A stretch of 64,000 nucleotides of DNA from Caulobacter sp. SLTY (GTDB taxonomy: Bacteria; Pseudomonadota; Alphaproteobacteria; Caulobacterales; Caulobacteraceae): NCBI RefSeq assembly GCF_009905535.1, contig NZ_JAAALA010000003.1:62001-126000 (forward strand), read 5' to 3'. Position 1 is the stretch's first letter; each line of letters starts with the position of its first letter. The notes below the pieces were generated by a model that saw only the letters and a list, made by a program, of their open reading frames with translations, did not search any database and had not been told where the DNA came from. Shown here piece by piece: positions 43,181 to 51,051 of the stretch. Both the position numbers and the translations under genes were made by a program.

Positions 43181-45049
43181 TCAGCGCCGCCCGAACAATC
43201 GCTCGATGTCGGCCAGCCGCAGCTCCACATAGGTCGGACGGCCGTGGTTGCACTGGCCGCTGTGGGGCGTGGCTTCCATTTCTCGGAGCAGGGCGTTCAT
43301 TTCGGCGCCGGTCAGGCGGCGGCCGGCGCGAACCGATCCGTGGCAGGCCATGGTCGAGCAGACCTCCTCCAGCCGCTCCTTGAGCGCCAGGGCCTGCCCG
43401 TTCTCGGCCAGGTCGTCGGCGATATCGCGGATCAGGCCGGCGGCGTTGGTTTCGCCCAACAAGGCCGGGGTCTCGCGGACCAGAACGGCGCCGGGACCGA
43501 AGGGCTCGATGACCAGGCCCAGGGCCGCCAGTTCATCCGCGCGGGCGCAGACCCGTTCGGCCTCGGCCGGGTCGAGGTCGATGACCTCGGGCAGCAGCAG
43601 GGTCTGACGGGCGACGCCGCCGGCGGCCATCTCCGCCTTCATCCGCTCATAGACCAGCCGCTCGTGGGCGGCGTGCTGGTCGACGATGACCATGCCGTCG
43701 CGGGTCTGGGCGACGATGTAGGTCTCGTGCACCTGGGCGCGGGCGGCGCCGAGGGGGAAGTCGACCGGGTCGAGGACGCCGGGCTGTGGGGTCCGTTCAA
43801 GGACTTCGGGGTCGAAGCCGGCCAGGGCCTCGGCGAAGCCGCCGGGCTCGACGCGGGCGGAGACATCGTTCAGGCCCGGCAGGTTGCCGGTCTGGGCCGG
43901 CTGCCAGCCGCCCTGCTGCCAGGCGGAGAAACCCGTGGCGGGCGGAGGCGGGCGATAGCCGCCATAACCCCCTCCCCCACCGGGCCGGAAGCCGGCCAGG
44001 GCCGCGCCGGCAACCGTGGTGCTGGCCCGGTGCCCGGCGCCGGCCAGGGCGTGGCGCAGGGCGCCGATGATCAGGCCGCGCACCAGGGCGGGGTCGCGGA
44101 AGCGCACCTCTGCCTTGGCGGGGTGGACGTTGACGTCGACCAGGGTGGGGTCGAGCTCGAGATAGAGGGCGGCGGCCGGGTGGCGGTCGCGGGCCAGGTA
44201 GTCGGCGTAGGCGGCGCGCAGGGCCCCCTGCAACAGCCGGTCGCGCACCGGCCGGCCATTGACGAACAGATACTGGTGGGCGGCGTTGCCGCGGTTGTAG
44301 GTCGGCAGGCCCGCGAAGCCCGACAGCCGCACACCTTCTCGTTCCTGATCGATCTCCAGGGCGTTGTCCTGGAAGTCGCGGCCGAGCACGGCGGCGAGGC
44401 GGTTCAGGCGCCCTTCCGGTCCGGGCGGCTCGGCGGGCAGGCGCAGGACCCGGCGGCCGTCGAGGTCCAGGGTGAAGCCGGTGGCCTCATGCGCCATGGC
44501 CTGGCGCTTCACCTCCTCGGTGATGGCCATCTGCTCGGCCCGCTCGGACTTCATGAACTTCAGGCGGGCGGGGGTGGCGTAGAACAGGTCGCGGACCTCG
44601 ACCCGCGCCCCGTGCGGGCCGGGGAAGGCGGCGGGGCCGGGCTGACCGGTGGCGCCGCCCTCGACCAGGATGGCGTGGGCATCGGCGGCGCCCTTGGGCC
44701 GGCTGGCGATGGACAGCCGGGCGACCGAGCCGATGGACGGCAGGGCCTCGCCCCGGAAGCCCATGGTGGAGATGTTGAGCAGGTCCCAGCTGCCGTCGGC
44801 CTGGGGGGCCAGCTTGGAGGTGGCGTGGCGCTCGACGGCGAGGGAGAGGTCGTCCGGCCCCATGCCGGACCCGTCATCGGCGATCAGGATGCGGCTGAGC
44901 CCTCCACCGTCCGCCTCGACCGCGATCTTGAGGGCGCCGGCGTCGAGGGCGTTCTCAACCAGTTCCTTGACCGCGCTGGCCGGCCGCTCAACCACCTCGC
45001 CGGCGGCGATGCGGTTGACGGTCTCGGGCGGGAGGCGGCGTATGGGCAT
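43181..45049 (-). CDS. mutL: DNA mismatch repair protein MutL, 622 aa
   Basis: The N-terminal GHKL ATPase motifs are present ([24 protein letters not shown]). The C-terminal domain carries the endonuclease motif [12 protein letters not shown] (DQHA-x2-E-x4-E) together with ACHGSVRAG and QCNHGRPT, so this MutL is probably a nicking endonuclease, unlike E. coli MutL. The middle linker is Gly/Pro-rich. ATG at 45049 begins the family N-terminus [19 protein letters not shown]; the longer frame is not conserved. Confidence 0.95.
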   Translation of the reverse strand: MPIRRLPPETVNRIAAGEVVERPASAVKELVENALDAGALKIAVEADGGGLSRILIADDGSGMGPDDLSLAVERHATSKLAPQADGSWDLLNISTMGFRGEALPSIGSVARLSIASRPKGAADAHAILVEGGATGQPGPAAFPGPHGARVEVRDLFYATPARLKFMKSERAEQMAITEEVKRQAMAHEATGFTLDLDGRRVLRLPAEPPGPEGRLNRLAAVLGRDFQDNALEIDQEREGVRLSGFAGLPTYNRGNAAHQYLFVNGRPVRDRLLQGALRAAYADYLARDRHPAAALYLELDPTLVDVNVHPAKAEVRFRDPALVRGLIIGALRHALAGAGHRASTTVAGAALAGFRPGGGGGYGGYRPPPPATGFSAWQQGGWQPAQTGNLPGLNDVSARVEPGGFAEALAGFDPEVLERTPQPGVLDPVDFPLGAARAQVHETYIVAQTRDGMVIVDQHAAHERLVYERMKAEMAAGGVARQTLLLPEVIDLDPAEAERVCARADELAALGLVIEPFGPGAVLVRETPALLGETNAAGLIRDIADDLAENGQALALKERLEEVCSTMACHGSVRAGRRLTGAEMNALLREMEATPHSGQCNHGRPTYVELRLADIERLFGRR

Positions 45050-45079
45050 GGGACGGGGGACCTTAGCCGATTCCGCACA

Positions 45080-45279
45080 TGGGGACTGGATCGCCGCGCA
45101 CAATGCCGAACGATGGCGCAATACCGTCCGATGCGGCGTTCCCGTCCCCGATCGGCGCTGATCGAAGACGCGGCCTAGGTCCAGACGGTTGGCGACAGCG
45201 AATCCGCGTCTGGGTCACGCCTGCTATCGACCGCCGGCGCTGATCGGGGACAGGTACGCCTGCGGCGAACCAGTCCCCA
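45080..45279. repeat. Nested inverted-repeat intergenic element between mutL and the DUF3035 gene
   Basis: An outer inverted repeat pairs 45080-45095 with 45264-45279 (TGGGGACTGGATCGCC against GGCGAACCAGTCCCCA, one mismatch). An inner one pairs 45144-45158 with 45237-45251 (GTCCCCGATCGGCGC against GCGCTGATCGGGGAC, one mismatch). The 200-bp unit has no gene and resembles a REP/BIME-type cassette. Its transcript would form a long hairpin that could stop transcription from the lipoprotein operon. Confidence 0.5.
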
Positions 45280-45284
45280 GATCC

Positions 45285-45836
45285 CTACAGCCCCGGCAGT
45301 TTCACCCAGCCGGACTTCTCGCGCTTGATCACCACGTCCTTGCCACCGGTCAGGGCCTTGATGCGGGCTTCCTCGGCGGCGGCGTCGGTCAGCGGGGCGG
45401 CGGCCGGGTCGGCGGAGGCGACCTGCGCAGGCTTGTCCTTGCGCCAGAACATCACCGTGTCGGCGAAGCTCTTTTCCTTGTGGGCCACGTCGCCGAACTC
45501 GTCGTCGACCACGTAGCGCACCAGGGGATCGGCGTTGTTGGCGCCGGCCTTGGCGACCAGCACCTTTTCGCCGTCCGAACGCTCGGCGGCCGCGGCCCGG
45601 GCCTGGGCGCTGGCGCGGGAGGCGGAGTCGGGCTCGAGCTCGGCCGGGCGGGGCTCGCCGGGGGCCGGCGGGCGCAGGGCGTAGTCCGGCGGCACCACCA
45701 GCGGAGCCTTGGTCACGACCTTGAACTCATCGGGGGTGATCTTGGCGATGCCGAGGGCCTTGGAAGCCGACTGGCACCCGGCCATGCCGGCGCTGGCGAC
45801 CAGGGCGGTAACGACGAGAGCGCGGTTCAGCTTCAT
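45285..45836 (-). CDS. DUF3035 lipoprotein, 183 aa
   Basis: The N-terminus ends in the lipobox GMAGC, marking a lipoprotein. TPDEFKVVTKAPLVVPPDYALRPP is the DUF3035 (BamF-like) hallmark, found in alphaproteobacterial outer-membrane proteins related to Caulobacter Bam-complex subunits. The role is probably in outer-membrane protein assembly, inferred from that similarity. It lies 79 bp downstream of lspA, the peptidase that processes lipoproteins. Confidence 0.85.
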   Translation of the reverse strand: MKLNRALVVTALVASAGMAGCQSASKALGIAKITPDEFKVVTKAPLVVPPDYALRPPAPGEPRPAELEPDSASRASAQARAAAAERSDGEKVLVAKAGANNADPLVRYVVDDEFGDVAHKEKSFADTVMFWRKDKPAQVASADPAAAPLTDAAAEEARIKALTGGKDVVIKREKSGWVKLPGL

Positions 45837-45915
45837 ACGACAGTCAGCTCCAGCTGGCCCCCCGGCCAGAAAACGAACGGATCAGATACGCCATCCAGCG
45901 GGCGGCGCCAACCGG

Positions 45916-46473
45916 TCAGACCTTGGCCTTGGCGTCGCGGTCGGATTTCCAGGTGTCGATCAGCAGCAGGACCACCCCGACCGAGATGGCGCTGTCGGCC
46001 ACATTGAACACCCAGGGAAACATCAGGGCTTGGAAATCCAGGAAGTCGGCCACCGCGCCGAAGCGGATGCGGTCGATCATATTGCCGACCGCCCCGCCCA
46101 TGATCAGCCCGAAGGACCAGCCGAGCAGCGGCCGTTGGACCTTCCGCGCCCAGACCGCAATGACGATGGCCACCACGAAGGAAAAGGCGGTCAGCACCCA
46201 GCGCACCCACTCGGCCTCGCCTCGGAACAGGCCGAAGCTGACGCCCCGGTTCCAGACCATGGTCAGGGAGAAGGGGCCGAACACATGCTCTGACTGGCTC
46301 TCGGCGAAGCCCTTGGCCAGGAACCACATCTTGCTGAGCTGGTCGGCCAGCAGGACCGCCAGCGCCAGGGCATAGGCGGTCGGACCCTGGCTGGTCGCGA
46401 CCGCCTGAGGCGGCGCGGTTTCGGGCGCAGGGGTTTCAGGCGCGAGGTCGGCGTCCGGCGTCTCGAGGCTCAA
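45916..46473 (-). CDS. lspA: Lipoprotein signal peptidase (signal peptidase II)
   Basis: Four hydrophobic segments and both catalytic aspartates are visible: Asp134 in GNMIDRIRFG and Asp160 in FNVADSAI, plus VWNRGVSFGLF. It cleaves prolipoproteins before the lipid-modified Cys. A Pro/Glu-rich N-terminal extension of about 30 residues precedes the first TM. It lies 31 bp downstream of ileS, the classic ileS-lspA arrangement, and upstream of a lipoprotein gene. Confidence 0.94.
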   Translation of the reverse strand: MSLETPDADLAPETPAPETAPPQAVATSQGPTAYALALAVLLADQLSKMWFLAKGFAESQSEHVFGPFSLTMVWNRGVSFGLFRGEAEWVRWVLTAFSFVVAIVIAVWARKVQRPLLGWSFGLIMGGAVGNMIDRIRFGAVADFLDFQALMFPWVFNVADSAISVGVVLLLIDTWKSDRDAKAKV

Positions 46474-46504
46474 GCGGGCGTCTCCAGGTTTTGCGCCAGT
46501 CCTA

Positions 46505-49369
46505 TCAGGCCGAAGCGGCGCTGTCCCAGGCGGCGACGGCGTCTTCGCAGCGCAGGCACAGCTGGGTCGCCGGCTTCACCTCGGTGAGGATCCGCCAGCA
46601 GCGGGCGCATTTGCAGCCCTCGGCCAGGGCCGGATCGACCGAAACCCCTTCACCGCCGGCCTTCAGGGTCGCGGCGCTGGTGCGGAAGATTTCCGCCGCG
46701 TCGAGCCCCTCGAAGGCGGCCAGGAGGGCCGGATCGCCGACCGCGACAACCGGGGCGGCCTCCAGGGCCGAGCCGATGCGCTTCTCACGCCGCTCCACCT
46801 CAAGGGCGGCGGTGACCGCGGCCGTTACCTGTTCGATCCTGCCCCAGCGCTCGGCGTCGGCGTCGCTGCGCCATTCCGCCGGGGTGTCGGGGATCACGCG
46901 GAAGGCGTTGGGCCGGTCGTCCGGGAAGCGGCTGGCCCAGGCCTCGTGCATGGTGAAGGGGGCGATGGGATTGAGCCAGGCGGTCAGGCGCTCGAACACC
47001 GCGTCCAGCACCGTGCGATAGGCGCGGCGGTTCAGGCTGCCCGGCCGGTCGCAGTAGAGGCTGTCGCGGCGGATGTCGAAAAACAGGCTGGAGAGATCTC
47101 CCTGGCAGAACTCCAGCACCGGGCGCAGGACGTCCGCGTACTGATAGGCGCCGTAGGCCTCGCGCACCTGGCCGTCCAGCGCCCAGAGGCGGTGGAGGAT
47201 GTAGCGTTCCAGCGACGGCAGCTGCTCGTGGGGAACGCGCTCGCCGGGCGTGAAGTCGGCCAGGGCGCCCAGCATGTAGCGCAGGCTGTTGCGCAGCTTG
47301 CGATAGGCGTCGGAGACGCCGGCCAGGATGGTCTTTCCGATCCGCTGGTCGTCCGTGTAGTCGGTCAGGGCCACCCACATGCGCAGGATTTCGGCGCCCG
47401 ATTCCTTGATGATGTCGGCCGGGTGGATGACGTTGCCCAGCGACTTCGACATCTTCTTGCCCTGCTCATCCAGGGTGAAGCCGTGGGTGACCACCGCCTT
47501 GTAGGGGGCCACGCCGCGGGTGCCGCAAGCCTCCAGCAGGGACGACTGGAACCAGCCGCGATGCTGGTCGGAGCCTTCGGAATAGAGGTCGGCGGGCCAG
47601 CGGCTGTTGTTGCGACCCTCCAGGGTGAAGGCGTGGGTCGAGCCGCTGTCGAACCAGACGTCGAGGATGTCGTCGACCTTCTCGTAGCGGTCCGCGTCGC
47701 GGTCGCCCAGGAAGTCCGAGGCGGGGCGCAGATACCAGGCGTCAGCGCCCTCGGCGGCGATCAGGTCGGTGATCCGCTGGTTGACGGAGGCATCGACCAG
47801 AGGCTGGCCGGTTTCCTTGTCGACGAACATGGCCAGCGGCGTGCCCCAGGCGCGCTGGCGGCTGATCAGCCAGTCGGGCCGGGTCTCGACCATGCCGCGG
47901 ATGCGGTTGCGGCCGCCTTCCGGATAGAAGGAGGTGGCGTCGATGGCGGCCAGCGCCTTCTCACGCAGCGTCGGCCCCTGCCCTTCGCCGTCCATGCGGA
48001 CAAACCACTGCGGGGTGTTGCGGAAGATCACCGGCGCCTTGGAGCGCCAGCTGTGGGGATAGCTGTGTTCCAGCCGCCCCCGGGCCAGCAGCGTGCCGGC
48101 CTCGATCAGCTTTTCCATCACCGCGCCGTTGGCCGGCCCGAACTTGCCCACCTTCTTGCCCTCGGTCTCCAGCACCTTGAGGCCGGCGAACAGGGGGACG
48201 TGGGGATAGTAGGCGCCGTCGGGATCGACGGTTTCGGGTATGTCGCGATGGCCGTGCGCCAGCCAGACATTGTAGTCGTCCGCGCCGTGGCCGGGCGCGG
48301 TGTGGACGAAGCCCGTGCCGGCGTCGTCGGTGACGTGGTCGCCGGACAGCAGGGGAACGCCGAAGCCAAAGCCGGCCTTGTCGTCCGCGTCCGGGGCCAG
48401 GGCGGCCAGCGGGTGGGCGGTGGCCAGCGCGCCCGGATCGACGGCCTGAAGCCGGGTCCAGCCGGCGGCCTTGGCGGCCTTGAGCACCTCTTCGGCCAGC
48501 TTGTCGGCCAGCACCAGCCGCTCGCCCGGCCGGGTCCAGGGCTGGAACTCCAGGCCCTCTTCCAGGGCGTCGACGCGGTAGAGGCCGTAGTCGATGGCCG
48601 GGTTGTAGCTGATCGCCCGGTTGGCGGGGATGGTCCAGGGGGTGGTGGTCCAGATCACCACCGAAGCGTCCTCAAGACCGCGGGTGACCGGGAACTTCAC
48701 CCAGATGGTCGGGCTGACGTGGTCGGCGTATTCGATCTCCGCCTCGGCCAGGGAGGTGCGCTCGACCGGGCTCCACATCACCGGCTTGGAGCCGCGATAG
48801 AGCTGGCCCGTGGCGACGAATTTGTGGAATTCCGCAACGATGGTCGCCTCGCTGGTGAAGTCCATCGTGGCGTACCGGTTTTCCCAGTCGCCCAGAACGC
48901 CCAGGCGCTTGAAGCCCTCCATCTGGACGCCGATCCAGTGGCTGGCGAACTCGCGGCAACGGCTGCGGAATTCGGACGAGGGGACCTCGTCCTTGGCCCG
49001 GCCCTTGGCCTTGAACTCCTTCTCGATCTCCCACTCGATGGGCAGGCCGTGGCAGTCCCAGCCAGGCACGAAGTCGACGTCGAAGCCGAGCAGGAAGCGG
49101 CTGCGGACCACGAAGTCCTTCAGCGTCTTGTCCAGGGCGTGGCCGATGTGGATGGCGCCGTTGGCGTAGGGCGGGCCGTCGTGCAGCACGAACAGCGGGG
49201 CGCCGGATGCCTGACGGTCGGCGCGGATGGCGTTGTAGAGGTCGGCCTCCTCCCAGGCCTTGAGGATCTCGGGCTCGAGCTTGGGCAGCCCGGCCCGCAT
49301 CGGGAACGGGGTGTCGGGGAGAAAGACGGTTTCGCGGTAGTCGCGGGCAGGTGTGGCGTCGTCGGCCAT
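46505..49369 (-). CDS. ileS: Isoleucyl-tRNA synthetase, 954 aa
   Basis: Class I synthetase motifs are intact: AIHIGHA (HIGH) near the N-terminus, KKMSKSLG (KMSKS) and GWDCHGLPIEWE, with the large CP1 editing domain between. The C-terminus carries the zinc finger CKCARCW ... CLRC. ATG at 49369 (MADDATPARDYRETVFLPDTPFPMR) is the family N-terminus. ribF, often upstream of ileS, is not present here. Operon with lspA. Confidence 0.97.
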   Translation of the reverse strand: MADDATPARDYRETVFLPDTPFPMRAGLPKLEPEILKAWEEADLYNAIRADRQASGAPLFVLHDGPPYANGAIHIGHALDKTLKDFVVRSRFLLGFDVDFVPGWDCHGLPIEWEIEKEFKAKGRAKDEVPSSEFRSRCREFASHWIGVQMEGFKRLGVLGDWENRYATMDFTSEATIVAEFHKFVATGQLYRGSKPVMWSPVERTSLAEAEIEYADHVSPTIWVKFPVTRGLEDASVVIWTTTPWTIPANRAISYNPAIDYGLYRVDALEEGLEFQPWTRPGERLVLADKLAEEVLKAAKAAGWTRLQAVDPGALATAHPLAALAPDADDKAGFGFGVPLLSGDHVTDDAGTGFVHTAPGHGADDYNVWLAHGHRDIPETVDPDGAYYPHVPLFAGLKVLETEGKKVGKFGPANGAVMEKLIEAGTLLARGRLEHSYPHSWRSKAPVIFRNTPQWFVRMDGEGQGPTLREKALAAIDATSFYPEGGRNRIRGMVETRPDWLISRQRAWGTPLAMFVDKETGQPLVDASVNQRITDLIAAEGADAWYLRPASDFLGDRDADRYEKVDDILDVWFDSGSTHAFTLEGRNNSRWPADLYSEGSDQHRGWFQSSLLEACGTRGVAPYKAVVTHGFTLDEQGKKMSKSLGNVIHPADIIKESGAEILRMWVALTDYTDDQRIGKTILAGVSDAYRKLRNSLRYMLGALADFTPGERVPHEQLPSLERYILHRLWALDGQVREAYGAYQYADVLRPVLEFCQGDLSSLFFDIRRDSLYCDRPGSLNRRAYRTVLDAVFERLTAWLNPIAPFTMHEAWASRFPDDRPNAFRVIPDTPAEWRSDADAERWGRIEQVTAAVTAALEVERREKRIGSALEAAPVVAVGDPALLAAFEGLDAAEIFRTSAATLKAGGEGVSVDPALAEGCKCARCWRILTEVKPATQLCLRCEDAVAAWDSAASA

Positions 49370-49536
49370 GATGGGGCGCTCGGATGAAATGTGCGGGGAT
49401 CGGACGGGGTCGTTCCCGGCGCGCGCGACCGATGCCGGCGGCGTCACGCCGGGCGGATAATTCGCGCCGTCATCCGATCACGGGTCATGCAGGGGCTCTA
49501 ACAGAGCGTGCCACTCAATGCCAGCCCAACCCATCC

Positions 49537-49673
49537 GTCATCCCGGGCGGAGCGGCGAAGCCGCGTAGACCCGGGACCCAGGTGTGACAGAGCGCGGTAT
49601 CGCGGCCGCGAAAGTCAGCGCGCGGCCCACCTGGGTCCCGGCTCTCCGCGCTACGCGCTCCGGCCGGGATGAC
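49537..49673. repeat. Imperfect palindromic repeat element between ileS and the holin-like gene
   Basis: The element starts GTCATCCCGG and ends CCGGGATGAC, and inside CCCGGGACCCAGGTG (49571-49585) pairs with CACCTGGGTCCCGG (49628-49641). This is the form of a dispersed intergenic palindrome (GTCATCCCGG ... GACCCAGG) common in alphaproteobacterial chromosomes. The rest of the 310-bp gap (49370-49536) shows no gene. Confidence 0.65.
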
Positions 49674-49679
49674 GAGGGA

Positions 49680-50039
49680 TCATGATTTCCCGCCTTGCGC
49701 CTCGCCGACCAGCTTGTCGCCGATCCAGCTGCAGACGCCGATCACGATGGCGCCCCAGAAGGCCGGCCAGAAGCCGTCGACCACCAAGCCCTTCATCACC
49801 AAGCCGACCAGCCCCAGCACCGCCGCGTTGATGACCAGCAGGAACAGGCCGAAGGTGACCAGGGTGATCGGGAAGGTGATCACCACCAGGATCGGCTTGA
49901 CGATGGCATTGGCGATACCGAGCAGGAAGGCGGCGATCAGCAGGCTGGGCCAGCCTGCCGTGTCGATGCCGGGAACCCACTGCTGGGCCAGCCAGAAGCC
50001 GGCGACGGTGAAGGCGAACTGGACGAGGAAGCGGAGCAT
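49680..50039 (-). CDS. Phage holin family (DUF360-like) membrane protein, 119 aa
   Basis: Four closely packed hydrophobic helices (LVQFAFTVAGFWLAQQWV through FWGAIVIGVCSWIGDKLVG) and motifs such as LLIAAFLLGIANAIVKPIL match the phage_holin_4_2 family. It is normally a chromosomal inner-membrane protein of unknown role rather than a phage lysis protein; there are no phage genes nearby. The start abuts the stop of the upstream gene (1 bp), so they are co-transcribed. Confidence 0.85.
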   Translation of the reverse strand: MLRFLVQFAFTVAGFWLAQQWVPGIDTAGWPSLLIAAFLLGIANAIVKPILVVITFPITLVTFGLFLLVINAAVLGLVGLVMKGLVVDGFWPAFWGAIVIGVCSWIGDKLVGEAQGGKS

Positions 50040-50627
50040 CTACTGCGGCTGCTCCGGCGCCGAGATCTGGGCCGAGATGACGCCGTCCCAGGGGGCGCGT
50101 TCGATCCTCAGGGTCGGACCCTTGGCGTCGCGGGTCGCCTTGGCGTCGGCATAGCTGACGATCACCTGCACCGGCCGGTCGCTGAGCACCGTGAAATCGC
50201 AGACCGCGACCAGGGTCTTGGCCCCGCTGAGCCAGGGGGCCTGGGGGCTGGACCGGCGGATCACCGTGCCGCCGCAGGCGCGGGCCCCGACCTGGATCGC
50301 CAGGGCCTGGGTCGCGCCCTCGCCCTGGGAGGTCGAGGTGCCGGTGGCGCGGGCGATGTAGCGGCCGGCGGTCATGGCGGGGATGGTGCACATCGCCTGG
50401 GTCTGGCTGATCACCCGGCAGGCGGCAGGTGGGATCTCCGGCTGGCTGTAGCCGGGGAAGGCCCGCGGGGGGCCGAGCGGCACGACCGGGGCGGCCGGCG
50501 TCGGAGTCGGGGCGGCCGCCGAAGGGGCCTTGCCGGCCGGAGCCGGAGCCGCCTTCGGCTGCTGGGCTGCGACGACGCCCGCCGCCAGGACGGTGAGGGC
50601 CAGGCCCAGGGAAACGGTCTTGATCAC
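50040..50627 (-). CDS. Exported hypothetical protein with Pro/Ala linker, 195 aa
   Basis: A signal peptide (TVSLGLALTVLAAGVVAAQ) is followed by a low-complexity Ala/Pro stretch to about residue 60 and a compact C-terminal domain with four Cys (AACRV, AMCTI, GARACGG, AVCDF) that could form two disulfides in the periplasm. I do not recognise the family. It lies 18 bp after a small cytoplasmic gene and 1 bp before the holin-family gene. Confidence 0.65.
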   Translation of the reverse strand: MIKTVSLGLALTVLAAGVVAAQQPKAAPAPAGKAPSAAAPTPTPAAPVVPLGPPRAFPGYSQPEIPPAACRVISQTQAMCTIPAMTAGRYIARATGTSTSQGEGATQALAIQVGARACGGTVIRRSSPQAPWLSGAKTLVAVCDFTVLSDRPVQVIVSYADAKATRDAKGPTLRIERAPWDGVISAQISAPEQPQ

Positions 50628-50645
50628 GGGATTCTCCGATAGGGC

Positions 50646-50933
50646 TCAGGCGGCGTCGCGGCGGATGACACCCCGGCTTTCCATGGCCGACTGGAGCGTA
50701 TTGATCTTGTTGAACAGATCAACCGCCCCGTCCAGGTCGAGCACCAGGCGGCAGACCGGGCGGGCCTGTTTGGCGCCGACGTCATCGGCCCGTTCGACAC
50801 AGAACTCGATGCGCAGGGTGCGGCCGTCAAAGGTCATGCGGTGGGCCTTGTCGGCGAAGGTCTCGGCCAGTTCGGGACGGTCGATATAGGTGGGGACGGG
50901 AGTCGCCGACGGGGCGGGCGTGGATTTGGCCAT
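50646..50933 (-). CDS. Conserved hypothetical protein, 95 aa
   Basis: After a Pro/Ala/Thr leader, the sequence YIDRPELAETFADKAHRMTFDGRTLRIEFCVERADD and RLVLDLDGAVDLFNKINTLQSAME suggests a small alpha/beta fold; it loosely recalls DUF3467 but I am not sure. GGAGGAAC precedes the ATG. It is the first gene of a three-gene unit with the exported and holin-family proteins. Cytoplasmic. Confidence 0.6.
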   Translation of the reverse strand: MAKSTPAPSATPVPTYIDRPELAETFADKAHRMTFDGRTLRIEFCVERADDVGAKQARPVCRLVLDLDGAVDLFNKINTLQSAMESRGVIRRDAA

Positions 50934-51000
50934 GGGTGTTCCTCCGGACGATGCGGGTCGTTCGATCGCCCGCGGTTGATGGATGGTGGGTCAAAACGCA

Positions 51001-51028
51001 GACGGGCCGGTCAGATGACCGGCCCGTC
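51001..51028 (-). terminator. Terminator of the autotransporter gene
   Basis: A 12-bp perfect GC stem (51001-51012 with 51017-51028) lies 23 bp past the autotransporter stop on the minus strand and is followed there by TGCGTTTT. It also precedes the hypothetical gene at 50933, keeping the two transcripts apart. Confidence 0.75.
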
Positions 51029-51051
51029 CACGTGTTGGTCAGGCCTGGAGC

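Noticed and set aside
42734..45178. Long plus-strand frame opposite mutL and the VOC gene
   Set aside because: It spans two clear genes on the other strand and shows no family resemblance.
46946..49387. Long plus-strand frame opposite ileS
   Set aside because: It is an antisense frame created by GC-rich codon bias; the ileS frame carries all synthetase motifs.
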